The notes beneath the pieces were generated by a model. That model was not told the origin of the DNA, did no database searches, and worked only from the letters and a program-made list of their open reading frames with translations. Positions 42,743 through 53,200 of a stretch of 55,428 bases of DNA are shown here, piece by piece. Source of the stretch: Akkermansiaceae bacterium UBA5020 (GTDB lineage: Bacteria > Verrucomicrobiota > Verrucomicrobiia > Verrucomicrobiales > DEV007). Numbering within the stretch: the first letter of the stretch is position 1; each line of letters begins with the position of its first letter. The DNA is taken from NCBI GenBank assembly GCA_002396885.1, contig DGXY01000058.1, positions 1 to 55,428 of the forward strand. Reading direction: 5' to 3'. A program made the position numbers and the translations under genes.

Positions 42743-44038
42743 ATGAAACTTCAGAACTCTCTCGACCCGCTCAGCCGCCGGGCCTTCTGCGAACGCTGGG
42801 CCAAGGCCGCACTCGGCGTGACCGTTCTCCACGGAGCGACGCGCGCGGGTTTCACCGCCGAAGAAGTCGCCACCACCAGCAAGGTCCTGAGCGGTCCCGG
42901 TTTTGGCAAGGCGAAGAACGTCATCTTCCTCCAGATGATGGGCGGCATGAGCCACATCGACACCCTTGATCCGAAGGAAGGACCGACCCAGGGTCCGAAG
43001 GCTCCGATCTCGACGAACGCCGGCTTCCAACTCGGCGGCACGATGGAGAATCTCGCCAAGCACGGCGACAAGATCAGTCTCATCCGCAGCATGACCTCGA
43101 AGACCGGGGTCCACGCCAGCGGCCAGTATCTCATCCGCAGCGGATACGAGCAGCGCGGCACGATCAAGCATCCCAACATCGGCGCTTGGGCCCAGCACTT
43201 CAACGGCCCGAGCCACACCACTCTTCCCTCGAGCGTCTGCATCAACCGCCAGCCCCAGAACGGGAACGGCTTCTTCTCCGCGAGCTACTCACCGCTCCCC
43301 ATCCTCGATCCCGAATCAGGTCTCCAATACTCCGAGAGCGAAGTCGCGCCCGAAGTGATGGATAAGCGCCTCGCGATGTTGAACGAGCTCGACTCGGAAT
43401 TCCGCGAGCGATTCCAGACCACCTCGGTGAAGAGCTACACGCAGTTCTATGAAAAGACGGTCGCGATCATGTCGAGCACCGACCTCGAGGCGTTCCAGCT
43501 CGATCAGGAGCCGGAGGAGTTGCGGGCCAGCTACGGCGACAACAAGCTCGGACAAGGCTTCCTGCTCGCACGTCGCCTCGTCGAAAAAGGGATCCGCTAT
43601 GTCGAGGTCGCCGGAGGCGGCTGGGACATGCACAACAACATCGAGGAAGAGATCGCGGAGAAGGGAGCGGAACTCGATGTCGCCCTCGCCGCCCTCCTCG
43701 CGGATCTCCAGTCTCGCGGTCTCCTCGAAAGCACGCTCGTCGTCCTTTGTTCGGAGTTCGGCCGCAGTCCGAAGATCAACGACAATGGTGGACGCGACCA
43801 TCATCCCAAGGTCTTCTCGACCCTGCTCGCGGGAGGCGGAGTCAAAGGCGGATTTGTCCATGGTTCGAGCGACAAGGAGGGCCACGCCGTCGCCGACAAG
43901 GAGGTCACCGTGCCGGACTTCCTCGCGACCGTCGCGTGGACCCTCGGCCTGCCTCTGGAAGAGATCGTCTACTCCCCGAGCCAGCGCCCCTTCACCGTCG
44001 GCAACAAGGGGAAACCGGTCGTTGACCTTTTTGCCTGA
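42743..44038 (+). CDS. DUF1501 family protein
   Basis: The 431-residue protein has a twin-arginine-like start (LSRRAFCERWAKAALGVTVLHGA) and the DUF1501 fold, related to alkaline-phosphatase-type sulfatases: AKNVIFLQMMGGMSHIDTLDPKEG, GKHGDKISLIRS-like segments, AGGGWDMHNNIEEEI, LLESTLVVLCSEFGRSPKINDNGGRDHHPKVFSTLLAGGGVKGG and VPDFLATVAWTLGLPLEEIVYSPSQRPF. It is the usual partner of the DUF1549/1553 protein upstream and is probably exported folded by Tat. The HHP and D/E residues suggest metal binding. A ThuA gene follows 36 bp downstream in the same direction. Confidence 0.9.
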   Translation: MKLQNSLDPLSRRAFCERWAKAALGVTVLHGATRAGFTAEEVATTSKVLSGPGFGKAKNVIFLQMMGGMSHIDTLDPKEGPTQGPKAPISTNAGFQLGGTMENLAKHGDKISLIRSMTSKTGVHASGQYLIRSGYEQRGTIKHPNIGAWAQHFNGPSHTTLPSSVCINRQPQNGNGFFSASYSPLPILDPESGLQYSESEVAPEVMDKRLAMLNELDSEFRERFQTTSVKSYTQFYEKTVAIMSSTDLEAFQLDQEPEELRASYGDNKLGQGFLLARRLVEKGIRYVEVAGGGWDMHNNIEEEIAEKGAELDVALAALLADLQSRGLLESTLVVLCSEFGRSPKINDNGGRDHHPKVFSTLLAGGGVKGGFVHGSSDKEGHAVADKEVTVPDFLATVAWTLGLPLEEIVYSPSQRPFTVGNKGKPVVDLFA

Positions 44039-44074
44039 GCGATCCATCGGTAGACGCTCAACCGCTTTCCCTTC

Positions 44075-45022
44075 ATGAAATCCCGCTATCCCCTGTTCCT
44101 CGCCTTGCTCGCCACGGCGATCATCGTGCCCATGGTCCTCGCCGTCTCGACACCGCGAAAGATTCTCTTTTTCACGAAGTCGAGCGGCTACGAGCATTCG
44201 GTCATCTCGTGGAAGGATGGCAAACCCAGTCATGCTGAGAAGGTCCTGCTGGAACTCGGCAAGAAGAACGGCTGGGAGTTCACCTTTTCCAAGGACGGTT
44301 CCCTTTTCTCTCCGGAGTATCTCGCGCAGTTCGACGCGGTGATGTTCTACACGACAGGCGACCTATGCAGCCCCGGCACCGACGGCAATCCCCCGATGAC
44401 GATGGAGGGCAAGCAGGCGCTCTTCGACTACGTGAAGAGCGGCAAGGGTTTTCTCGGCACTCACTCCGCGAGCGACACCTTCCACACCGCGAACGAGTCG
44501 CTCAAGGGTCCGGACCGTTACAAGAATCACGGCGAGGCCGCCGACCCCTACGTGCGTTTTCTCGGCGGCGAGTTCATCAAGCACGGCAAACAGCAAGACG
44601 CCAAAAACACCGTCACCGATCCGACCTTCCCCGGATTCGAAAAGGTCGGCAAAGAGTATGGATTCCCCGAGGAATGGTATTCGTTGAAGGATTTCAATCC
44701 CGACATCCATGTCCTCAGCGTCATCGATGCTCCCTCCATGGAAGGCGTCGAATATGAACGCCCGCCCTACCCCAGCACCTGGGCCCGCAAGGAAGGCAAG
44801 GGACGGGTCTACTACACCGCGATGGGACATCGCGAGGATGTCTGGACGAATCCTGTCTTCCAAGACATCCTCGTCGGAGGCACGAAGTGGGCTCTCGGCG
44901 ACGTCGAGGCTGACGTCGCGCCCAATCTCGAGGAGACCGCTCCCGGCGCCTACACGAATCCTCCCTACGTCGCCCCGAAACCGGCGCCGGCTCCTGCCGC
45001 GAAGAAGCCTGCCGCGCCTTAA
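44075..45022 (+). CDS. Secreted ThuA-like domain protein
   Basis: The 315-residue protein has an N-terminal signal (YPLFLALLATAIIVPMVLA) and a single ThuA-like domain: KILFFTKSSGYEHSVISW, FDAVMFYTTGDLC, GKGFLGTHSASDTFH, VLSVIDAPSMEGVEYERPPYPSTWARKEGKGRVYYTAMGHREDVWTNPVFQDILVGGTKWALG. ThuA proteins act in disaccharide (trehalose or keto-sugar) use; the DUF1080 gene that faces it also belongs to that theme. A Pro/Ala-rich tail (YVAPKPAPAPAAKKPAAP) may be a cell-wall or membrane linker. It is the third gene of the DUF1549-DUF1501-ThuA operon. Confidence 0.88.
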   Translation: MKSRYPLFLALLATAIIVPMVLAVSTPRKILFFTKSSGYEHSVISWKDGKPSHAEKVLLELGKKNGWEFTFSKDGSLFSPEYLAQFDAVMFYTTGDLCSPGTDGNPPMTMEGKQALFDYVKSGKGFLGTHSASDTFHTANESLKGPDRYKNHGEAADPYVRFLGGEFIKHGKQQDAKNTVTDPTFPGFEKVGKEYGFPEEWYSLKDFNPDIHVLSVIDAPSMEGVEYERPPYPSTWARKEGKGRVYYTAMGHREDVWTNPVFQDILVGGTKWALGDVEADVAPNLEETAPGAYTNPPYVAPKPAPAPAAKKPAAP

Positions 45023-45052
45023 TGCGACTCGTCGCAGGGCGCGACCGCCGAT

Positions 45053-45847
45053 TCAGAAATCCGTGTCGGCCTTCTCGAGCTCGAGTTCCTGGATCCACGC
45101 GTTCCGGTAACGGACGTCGTGGCCCTCGCACTGCAGCTTGAGTCCCTGCGGAGTGTCGGTGATGCCGAATCCATCGTCATTGCCTCCGTCGACCCCGGAA
45201 TTCGGACCGCCCCAGATCTTGTTAATGACTTGGTTGGTGTGGACCTTCTTTCCGTTGAAATACATCGTCACGAGCGGCTTCTCCGTCATCTTCCCGTCCA
45301 CGAATCGCGCCGCGCGGAAAACGAGGTCATAGGCGTTCCACTTTCCGAGTCCGTGGTAGGCATCATAGGGTGACTCAGACTCGTTGATGACGGCGCCCAT
45401 GCCGTGCTTCGTCTTGTCCCCGTCGAAGATCTGGATCTCGTAACGGTTCTGCAGGTAGACCCCGGAGTTGCCGCGCGGATTCATGATGAAAAACTCGATG
45501 TGGAGGCGGAAGTCGCGGTAGGGCTTCTTCGTCACGATATCGGCGGTGCCATACTTGCCTCCTTTGGCCACCGGATCGTCCGTCATGACGCAAGTGCCTC
45601 CGTCGATCGGATCTTCCACGATCTTCCATTTGATCGGCATCGACGAGGCGAAGCGGGGACCTTCCCAGTAGATCCACTTGTCATCGAGCATCCCGCGGGT
45701 TCCGTCGATGATCACCTCGGCTCCCTCGATGGGCTTGGCGCCGACGCCGATTCCGGCGAGTGAAGTCTTTTCCTGCGAAAAAAGCGGGAGAGCCGTGGAT
45801 ACCGCGAGGGCGGCAAGAATTGAAACGGGGGGAAGCGGAGATTTCAT
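45053..45847 (-). CDS. Secreted DUF1080 protein (3-keto-disaccharide hydrolase-like)
   Basis: The 264-residue protein has a signal peptide (VSILAALAVSTALPLFS) and one DUF1080 concanavalin-like jelly-roll domain: RDFRLHIEFFIMNPRGNSGVYLQNRYEIQIFDGD, YHGLGKWNAYDLVFRAARF and VTMYFNGKKVHTNQVINK. The family includes 3-keto-glucoside hydrolases, though many members are uncharacterised. ATG 45847 begins the signal peptide; the frame continues to 45925 without family similarity. It is convergent with the ThuA gene and divergent from the oxidoreductase gene. Confidence 0.87.
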   Translation of the reverse strand: MKSPLPPVSILAALAVSTALPLFSQEKTSLAGIGVGAKPIEGAEVIIDGTRGMLDDKWIYWEGPRFASSMPIKWKIVEDPIDGGTCVMTDDPVAKGGKYGTADIVTKKPYRDFRLHIEFFIMNPRGNSGVYLQNRYEIQIFDGDKTKHGMGAVINESESPYDAYHGLGKWNAYDLVFRAARFVDGKMTEKPLVTMYFNGKKVHTNQVINKIWGGPNSGVDGGNDDGFGITDTPQGLKLQCEGHDVRYRNAWIQELELEKADTDF

Positions 45848-45982
45848 TGCTTCAATTACAATGCGGTATTCGGCCGATGTCAGCAGAATTCTGATACAGG
45901 ATTCGGCCAGTCTGCCTCTTTTCAAATGACACCTGCCCCGGCGATCTGTTACGCTCGCCCGGTCAGGAAAGTTAAAGACCCA

Positions 45983-47203
45983 ATGAATTCCGAATCCTCC
46001 ACCCGCCGCGACTTTCTCCAGACGACCGCAGCCATCGCTGCCTCCGGTTTGGTTCCCCTAACCGCCGCGGAAGAGGCCAAGCCGATCCCCCACCCGTTCC
46101 TCACGCCCGCCGCCGACTTCTATGATGTCTCGCGTGGCAATCCCAAACCTCACACCCTCGCCGGCGAGGCCCTCGTAAAAGCGCGGCTCAGCCCGGAGAC
46201 CTGGAGACTCGAAGTCGTGGCTGATCCCTTCACGAGCGAAGTGGTGAAGGAGCCCGCCAGCCTCGGGAAGCCTCTCACGATCGCCGATGGCACCGCCCTC
46301 GACCTGAAGGCGCTGATGGCGCTGGGTGAAAAACACCGCGTTCGCTTCGTGAAGGCGATGCAATGCCTCAACATCGCCGAACCCCTCGGTCAGGGACTCT
46401 GGGAGGGTGTGCCGCTGCGGGAAGTTCTCCGCTTATGCGGGCCCCTCACGAATGTCCGGCGCATCTACTACCGGGGATTTCACAACGACGATCCCGCCCA
46501 GCTTTTCCGATCCTCGTTGAGCTACACCGAGGCGATGGAAACTCCACCCGGAGAATTGCCCGCCTTTCTCGCTTGGAAGCTCAACGGTGAAGCGATCTCA
46601 CTGGAGCGAGGCGGGCCGGTGCGCATCATCATTCCATGGGCGCATGGTTTCAAGTCCATCAAGTGGCTCCAGCAGATCTCCGTGACAAACGACTACCGGG
46701 CCAACGACACTTATGCGGAAAAGAACAACGATCCCGATTCCCACCTGAAGACGGCCGCCTACATCGACCCCGGCACGGATCAATTCAAGACCGGTCGCCC
46801 CGTGACAATCACCGGCCGTGTCATTTCCGGATTGTCAGGTCTCCGCAGGGTCGAGGGATGGCTCCACCGGGTCGATCCGGCAACGCCGCAGCCCTCGGAA
46901 GAAAAAGCGCCATGGACACCCTGTGATCTCGAGGTACCACCAACCGACTGGAGCACCGTCCTACCCGCGGGAGTTTCCTCGCGTGACGTTCTTGGATTCG
47001 ATCCTGAATCGGGGCGACCTCTCACCTGGCCTCTGCGATACAGCATGATCACGTGGAGCGCGACCCTGGGAAAACTGAAGCCGGGCCAATATGAGTTCCG
47101 TGCCCGGGCCGTCGATCTCAATGACTACGCCCAGCCCGAGCCGAGACCGGTCCCGAAAACGGGTAAAAATGCGGTCGAGGTGCATCGCTTCGAGGTAGCT
47201 TGA
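45983..47203 (+). CDS. Tat-exported molybdopterin oxidoreductase (sulfite oxidase family)
   Basis: The 406-residue protein starts with a Tat signal (STRRDFLQTTAAIAASG). It has the sulfite-oxidase fold of SoxC/YedY-type enzymes: the Mo-ligand Cys C128 in KAMQCLNIAEP, GVPLREVLRLCG, GFHNDDPAQLFRSSLSYTEAM, LAWKLNGEAISLERGGPVRIIIPWAHGFKSIKWLQQISVT, and a C-terminal Mo-co dimerisation domain (TITGRVISGLSGLRRVEGWLHRVD ... WSATLGKLKPGQYEFRARAVD). The Cys aligns with the usual molybdenum ligand, so catalysis is likely; the substrate (sulfite, thiosulfate or another S/N oxide) cannot be told. ATG 45983 gives the Tat signal. Confidence 0.88.
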   Translation: MNSESSTRRDFLQTTAAIAASGLVPLTAAEEAKPIPHPFLTPAADFYDVSRGNPKPHTLAGEALVKARLSPETWRLEVVADPFTSEVVKEPASLGKPLTIADGTALDLKALMALGEKHRVRFVKAMQCLNIAEPLGQGLWEGVPLREVLRLCGPLTNVRRIYYRGFHNDDPAQLFRSSLSYTEAMETPPGELPAFLAWKLNGEAISLERGGPVRIIIPWAHGFKSIKWLQQISVTNDYRANDTYAEKNNDPDSHLKTAAYIDPGTDQFKTGRPVTITGRVISGLSGLRRVEGWLHRVDPATPQPSEEKAPWTPCDLEVPPTDWSTVLPAGVSSRDVLGFDPESGRPLTWPLRYSMITWSATLGKLKPGQYEFRARAVDLNDYAQPEPRPVPKTGKNAVEVHRFEVA

Positions 47204-47248
47204 AGTAACTCTCCACATGTCTTGCGCGAACCGCCTGACAAGGCCACA

Positions 47249-49015
47249 TTGGCGAGCTTGCCTTTGACTCCTCCCTCTCCAACCCGCCGCCTCCTCGCTT
47301 TTGCCTCGGGGCATTGGCGCATCGCCCTGCTCCAGTTCCTCCTCGCGGTGTGCGGCACGCTGTTGATGTTCGTCTTTCCGGGGGTGATGCAGTGGTTCAT
47401 CGATGACATCATCCCGAACAAGAGGGCGGACCTGATCTGGCAGGCTGCCGGGCTCGCCCTCGCCGCCCACACCGGACGAGACTTCCTCTTCTACCTACGC
47501 ACGCGGGTGAACGCGGTCTTCGAACAGCGCATGATCTACGACCTGCGCGCCCGGCTCCATCGGAAGATCGCCCGGATGGGGCTCGCCTGGTTCGACCAGC
47601 GAAGCTCGGGAGACGTCCTCACCCGCATGGCCGAAGACGTCCCCGCGACACAGCGGGTCGTCCTCGAAGGGATCGAGCAGGGCGTCACCGCGATCCTCCA
47701 GATCGTCATCACCGCTGTGGTGATGTTCCTGACCAACGCACCACTCACCTGGCTCATCCTCCTCCCGACTCCGCTCCTCGCGGCGGGAGGATGGATCTAC
47801 TCGCGCCTCCTCGCCCCGCGCGCGAGACTCGCCCGCGAGGCTTCGGGCGAGATGAATGCGATGCTCTTCGACACCGTCGCCGGGATCCGCCAGATCAAGA
47901 GCTACACCTACGAGGACGGACAGCAGGAGCGCTTCAACACGACGAGCCGCGGCCTCCGCGCGGTGCAGTTGCGCATGATGTCCGCCGCCGCGGTTTACGG
48001 ACCTCTCATGAGTTTTCTCGGCAGCACGGGACTCGTCATCCTCCTCGCGGTCGGTTCGGCCTGGTGCGTCGAAGAGACCCTCAGCCTCGGCGAACTGATG
48101 AAATTCATCCTTCTCACCGGCTTCCTCTACGAACCGATCACGCGCCTGCACGGAGTGAACCAGAATCTCGTCACAGGCATGGCGAGCGCGCGGCGCGTCT
48201 TTGAGGTCCTCGATGAAACGGGCGAGGAAGACCTCGAGGCAGGCGTGCCCCTCGGCGAGGTGCGCGGCGAGATCCGTTTCGAAGAAGTCATCTTCGGCTA
48301 CGGGCCCAGTCGCACCATCCTCCGCGGCGTCTCCCTCGAGGTGCGCCCCCAACAGACCGTCGCCATCGTCGGCGCGACTGGCTCGGGAAAAAGCACCGTC
48401 TTCCAACTCCTCAACCGCTTCTACGATCCACAGGGCGGCAGCATCCTTCTCGACGGCAAGCCGCTCACCGACTTCTCCAAGATCAGCCTTCGCGACGCGA
48501 TTTCCTACGTCACGCAGGATGCGTTTCTTTTCGCCACGACGGTTCGTGGCAATCTCCTCCTCGGCAAACACGATGCGACCGACGAAGAGATCTGGTCGGC
48601 CCTGCGTCTCGCCTGCGCCGACGAGTTCGTGCAGCGACTCGAGGGCCAACTTGATCACGAGGTCGGTGAACGCGGCATGCGCCTCAGCGGTGGAGAACGC
48701 CAGCGTCTCGCCATGGCGCGCGCCTTCTTGAAAGACGCCCCGATCCTTCTGCTCGACGAAGCCACCAGCGCGGTCGACAACAAGAGCGAACACCTCATCC
48801 AGGAGGCGCTCGAAAAACTCCGCCAAAACCGCACCTGTCTCGTCATTGCCCACCGGCTTTCCACCATCGTCGAAGCCGACCGGATCTATGTGATGAAGGA
48901 CGGCGAGGTTCTCGGCCACGGCAAACACGAAGAATTGATCGAGACCTCTCCCTACTACGCGGAACTCGCCCATGCCGCCTTCGCGCCCCCCGGCTTAAAG
49001 ACCGATCGTCCCTAG
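47249..49015 (+). CDS. ABC exporter, fused permease and ATPase (MsbA-like)
   Basis: The 588-residue protein has a six-helix ABC exporter membrane domain (about 15-310) and a nucleotide-binding domain. Walker A is GATGSGKST with K381, the signature LSGGERQRLAMARAF, Walker B ILLLDEATSAVD, and the H-loop IAHRLSTI. There is no ATG at the start: TTG 47249 has AAGG 5 nt upstream (47240-47243) and is preferred; TTG 47222 is also in frame. As the nearest transporter to the polyketide synthase gene it may export the product or lipid-like substrates, but this is inference from position. Confidence 0.9.
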   Translation: MASLPLTPPSPTRRLLAFASGHWRIALLQFLLAVCGTLLMFVFPGVMQWFIDDIIPNKRADLIWQAAGLALAAHTGRDFLFYLRTRVNAVFEQRMIYDLRARLHRKIARMGLAWFDQRSSGDVLTRMAEDVPATQRVVLEGIEQGVTAILQIVITAVVMFLTNAPLTWLILLPTPLLAAGGWIYSRLLAPRARLAREASGEMNAMLFDTVAGIRQIKSYTYEDGQQERFNTTSRGLRAVQLRMMSAAAVYGPLMSFLGSTGLVILLAVGSAWCVEETLSLGELMKFILLTGFLYEPITRLHGVNQNLVTGMASARRVFEVLDETGEEDLEAGVPLGEVRGEIRFEEVIFGYGPSRTILRGVSLEVRPQQTVAIVGATGSGKSTVFQLLNRFYDPQGGSILLDGKPLTDFSKISLRDAISYVTQDAFLFATTVRGNLLLGKHDATDEEIWSALRLACADEFVQRLEGQLDHEVGERGMRLSGGERQRLAMARAFLKDAPILLLDEATSAVDNKSEHLIQEALEKLRQNRTCLVIAHRLSTIVEADRIYVMKDGEVLGHGKHEELIETSPYYAELAHAAFAPPGLKTDRP

Positions 49016-49418
49016 ACGAAAATCCGGATGAGCCGGGCCATCAGGGCGAAAGCGGGCTCCAGCCACGAAGGCCACTTTCACCGACCAGGGGTAGTCTCCC
49101 CAGATGGCTCCGGACAAAACTCGGGCATACCCGAAAGCGCCAGCATTGCCGTAGGGGCAGGGCTGAAAGCGAGCCGGAGGCGGCGGGCGAAGCTCATGAA
49201 GCCTTCCGGATTGGACCTTCAGAACTCCTCTTTTACGGCAACCACCGCCAAAGTAAGCTTCGTCCCGCCCGTTCCGCTCGTGATTTTACCATAAAAATCA
49301 TTCTTATTGGTAATTAAGTAACGCGCATTAAATGTGGAATTTACAGTATTCTCTTTGATTTCACGCTTAATTGCGATAATTTTCAGAACTGAGACCTAGC
49401 ATTGCAATTGAGAAACTC
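49016..49418. other. 403-bp intergenic region with AT-rich promoter-like segment
   Basis: The first 250 bp have normal composition and no credible gene; an open frame at 49028-49294 has no family-like sequence. From about 49280 to 49410 the DNA is distinctly AT-rich, with many A/T runs and GATAAT at 49375-49380, so it probably holds the promoter of the amidase and polyketide synthase genes. A clean -35 at ordinary spacing is not evident. An AT-rich block stands out in this genome and could be a silencing or regulatory region. Confidence 0.45.
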
Positions 49419-50192
49419 ATGATCGTCGTCGGACTACAAACGGACATCGTCTGGGAAGACCGCCAATCCAATTTTTCCCGGATCGATGAATTGATCGGGA
49501 CAACGGAACTCGCCGCCGGTTCACTCCTCGTTTTGCCCGAGCTTTCGACTGCGGGCTTCTCCATGAACACGGGTGCGGTCACCGAGGCGCGCGGCGGCGA
49601 ATCCGAGCAATTCTTCGCAAGCCTCGCGATCCGTCATCGATCCCATGTCATCGCCGGGATCGCTTCTTTGAACGAGGATCCCGCCTTCGGCGCGAATGAG
49701 TCGGTCTGTTTCGGACCCGATGGAACGGAGGTGGCTCGCTACCGCAAACGCAATCCCTTCCCCCTCGTCAACGAGGCCGACCATTACCCAGCGGGGAACA
49801 AGGCCGTCGTCTTAGAGATGAACGGCTGGAAGGTCGCACCGCTCATTTGTTATGACCTCCGTTTTCCCGAGCCCTTCCGCGAGGCGACCGCCCTCGGCGC
49901 CGAACTCTTCGTTGTCATCGCGAACTGGCCCGCCACTCGCGTCGATCACTGGACCACCCTCCTCCGCGCCCGCGCTATCGAGAACCTCGCTTACGTAGTC
50001 GGCGTGAACCGCGCCGGCAGCGATCCGCATCTTTCCTATCCGGGCGCGAGCCTCATCGTCGACCCCAAGGGCGAAATCCTCGCCCAAGCCGCCTCCGAGC
50101 CCTGCGCATTCCATACCGAACTCGACCACGACGCGCTCCTCCAATGGCGGCGAGATTTCCCCGCGCTCTCCTGTTTGAATCCGAAGTCTTGA
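49419..50192 (+). CDS. Nitrilase-superfamily amidase (omega-amidase-like)
   Basis: The 257-residue carbon-nitrogen hydrolase shows the Glu-Lys-Cys triad: E41 in LVLPELSTAGF, K110 in YRKRNPFP and C144 in APLICYDLRFPE. ENLAYVVGVNRAGSDPHLSYPGASLIVDPKGEIL is typical of the omega-amidase (YafV/Nit2) branch, which hydrolyses alpha-ketoglutaramate and alpha-ketosuccinamate. It ends 28 bp before the first plausible start of the polyketide synthase gene and is probably in the same transcript. Confidence 0.88.
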   Translation: MIVVGLQTDIVWEDRQSNFSRIDELIGTTELAAGSLLVLPELSTAGFSMNTGAVTEARGGESEQFFASLAIRHRSHVIAGIASLNEDPAFGANESVCFGPDGTEVARYRKRNPFPLVNEADHYPAGNKAVVLEMNGWKVAPLICYDLRFPEPFREATALGAELFVVIANWPATRVDHWTTLLRARAIENLAYVVGVNRAGSDPHLSYPGASLIVDPKGEILAQAASEPCAFHTELDHDALLQWRRDFPALSCLNPKS

Positions 50193-50220
50193 CACGCTGA
50201 AGCCGTCCTCACAGAACCAC

Positions 50221-53200
50221 TTGCGTGTCAGCGCGACCTTCACCGCGGAGCTTCTCCGTGGTCCCCTCGCGTTTTGGCTGGAGACCCTGGAGCTGAACCA
50301 CCGGGTCTCTTTCGCCGACTACGGCCAGGTGCTGCAGGAATGCCTCGACCCGACCAGCGAAAGCAACCGCAACGGATCAGGCGGGATGAACGTGTTTCTC
50401 ATCCGTCCCTCCGATCTCAGGTCGGCCCTTGCTGAGACGGGGCAGGCCATCGCCGCCCTCGCGGCTCGCTCTTCCGCGACGGCGCTCGTTCTCATCTGCC
50501 CGGACCAAAATCCCGTTTCCGATCTCACGCCGCTCACCGCGCCCCTCGCCGGACTCGCAAAGGTGGATCTCGTCACCGCAGAGTCGCTTGCCGACCTCTA
50601 TCCCGTCACCGCAGTCTTCGACCCCGAGTCCGATCTGTCAGGCAATATTCCCTACACTGACCCAATCTTTGTCGCGGCCGCGACAAAGATTGTCCGGAGC
50701 CTCAGCCTGCGTTCGCGTCCTCCCGTGAAGGTTCTCGCCCTCGATGCCGACAACACGCTCTGGCACGGCATCTGCGGCGAGGACGGACCGCCCGGACTGC
50801 GTCTCGACGGTCCCTATCGGGCGCTGCGTGAATTCGCGATCGCGAAACGCGACGAAGGTCTCCTCCTGGTGCTGGTTTCGAAAAACCACGAAGCCGATGT
50901 CGACCGGGTCTTCGCGGAACGGGCTGATGATCTCATTCTCACCAAAGCCGATTTCTCGGGTTGGAAAGCCAACTGGAATCCCAAGTCGCAGAGCCTGCGC
51001 GAACTCGCCGCCGAGCTCAACCTCGGGCTTGATAGTTTCGTCTTCCTCGATGACAACCCCGCCGAGATCGGCGAGGTCACCGCGAACGCCCCCGGCGTGA
51101 TCGCCCTAACCTTGCCCGAGAACGCGGATGAGTTCCCCGCCTTTCTCGCACACCTCTGGCCGCTCGACACGCTCCCGGCCACAGCCGACGACACCGCCCG
51201 CGCCGAATTCTACCGCCAGGAATCGGAGCGCCGCGACCTTCGTTCCGCCACCTCGAGCTTCGCCGATTTCCTGCGCGGACTGAATCTGCGGATCGAGATT
51301 GCGGAAACGAACGCCGCGGAGCTTCCCCGAGTCGCCCAGCTCACGAAGCGAACGAATCAGTTCAACGCCAATCCCCTGCGTCTTACCGAAAGCGAGTTGG
51401 CGGAAAAAATCGCCGGTGGCGGGGTTTGTCTGTCCGTCAGGGTAAGCGATCGCTTCGGCGACTACGGGCTCGTCGGCGCGATCCTCCACAGTCAGGTCGC
51501 GGACTCGAACCTCTCGACCGAACTCTTCCTCCTGAGCTGCCGCGCCATGGGCAAGGGGGTCGAGCGCCTCATGCTCAAGGTGCTCGCCGAACGCGCCCTG
51601 GGCGCCGGTGCGAGGAAGCTTTCGATCGCCTTCACCGAAACGGACCGCAACGAGCCGGTGCGGCGTTTCTTCGAGGAGCTCGGCGGCTTCGCGCTCGATG
51701 CCGCGCAGATCGCGGAACTATCTCCAGTGCCCGAGGAAAGAGAGCCCTCACGTGGGACCGGCATCTTGCCGGTCAATGACCGGCAAGATGCCGGTCCCAC
51801 CTGCCTTTTCGACGCCACCCTTGCCCAGCGCATCGCCACCGAGCTGCGTGATCCGCAGGTGCTTCAAACCCTTCTCACTGCGACAAAACGTCCGCGTCCC
51901 GAGATCGCCCAGGCCTTCGTGAAGCCGGGCACGAAAACGCAAACACGTCTCGCCGAAATCTGGCGCGGCATCCTCGCCATCGAAGAGGTCGGACTCGACG
52001 ATCCCTTCTCGGCCCTCGGCGGCAGCTCGATCCAACTCGTGCGCCTGCATGCCGCGCTCCGCCGCGAGTTCGGCACGGCCCTGGAGCTGGTCGAACTTTT
52101 CGAACTGCCCACCATCGCGGCCCAGGCCTCGAAGCTCGACGCAGAGCGCACGACCGCCACGGTTTCGGCGGCCTCTTCGGAGCATCCGCGCAGCTCCGCC
52201 GACGACGCTGTCGCCGTCATCGGCGTGGCTCTCCGCGTGCCCGGGGCGAACGATCCCGACACTTTCTGGCGGAATCTCGTCGATGGGGTCGAATCGATTT
52301 CCTCCTTCCGTCAGGATGAGGTCGAATATCCCGAGGAGTTCGGAAAACCCGGCTACGTTCCAGCGAAGGGGCTCGTTGATGACATCGACAAATTCGACGC
52401 AAACTTCTTCGGGATCCTGCCCAAGGACGCGAAGATCATGGACCCGCAGCAGCGCGTCTTCCTCGAGCTGGCCTGGGAGGCGATGGAGCGCAGCGGCTAC
52501 ACGCCCGAGACCCACAAGCAACGGATCGGCATCTATGCGGGAGCTTACTTCGATACCTACCTCCTGACGAATCTCTGCACCGACCGCGAGTTTCTCGCGA
52601 ATCTCATCCCCCAGATCCAGGTCGGCTCGCTCCAGTGCGAACTCGGAAACGACAAGGACTACCTCGCCACCCGCGTCGCCTTCAAGATGAACCTGCGCGG
52701 TCCTGCGATGACGCTGCAGACGGCTTGTTCGACCTCCATGGTCGCGATCATCGAAGCCTGCCACGCGATCCGATCGGGCCTCTGCGACATGGCCCTCGCC
52801 GGTGGCGTCACCCTGACATTACCACTCAAGCGAGGCTATTTCTACACCGAGCAGGGCATGCTCTCGGGCGACGGCCACTGCCGCGCCTACGATGAGAAAG
52901 CCACGGGAACAGTCTTCGGCAATGGAGCCGGCGTCGTGATGCTGAAACGCCTCAGCGATGCGGTCCGCGACCGCGACCACATCCACGCCGTCATCCGCGG
53001 CACGGGGATGAACAACGACGGCGGTGTGAAACACAGCTACACCGCCCCCAGCATCGAGGGCCAGGTCGATGTCATCCGCATGGCCCATCGCGACGCGGGC
53101 ATCGACGCCTCCTCGATCGGCTACATCGAGGGCCACGGCACCGGCACACCACTCGGCGATCCGATCGAGGTGACGGCTCTGACGAAAGCCTTCCGCGCCG

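Noticed and set aside
49028..49294. 88-codon open frame after the ABC transporter
   Set aside because: Overlaps an ordinary intergenic region, has no start signal, and its composition changes abruptly into the AT-rich block.
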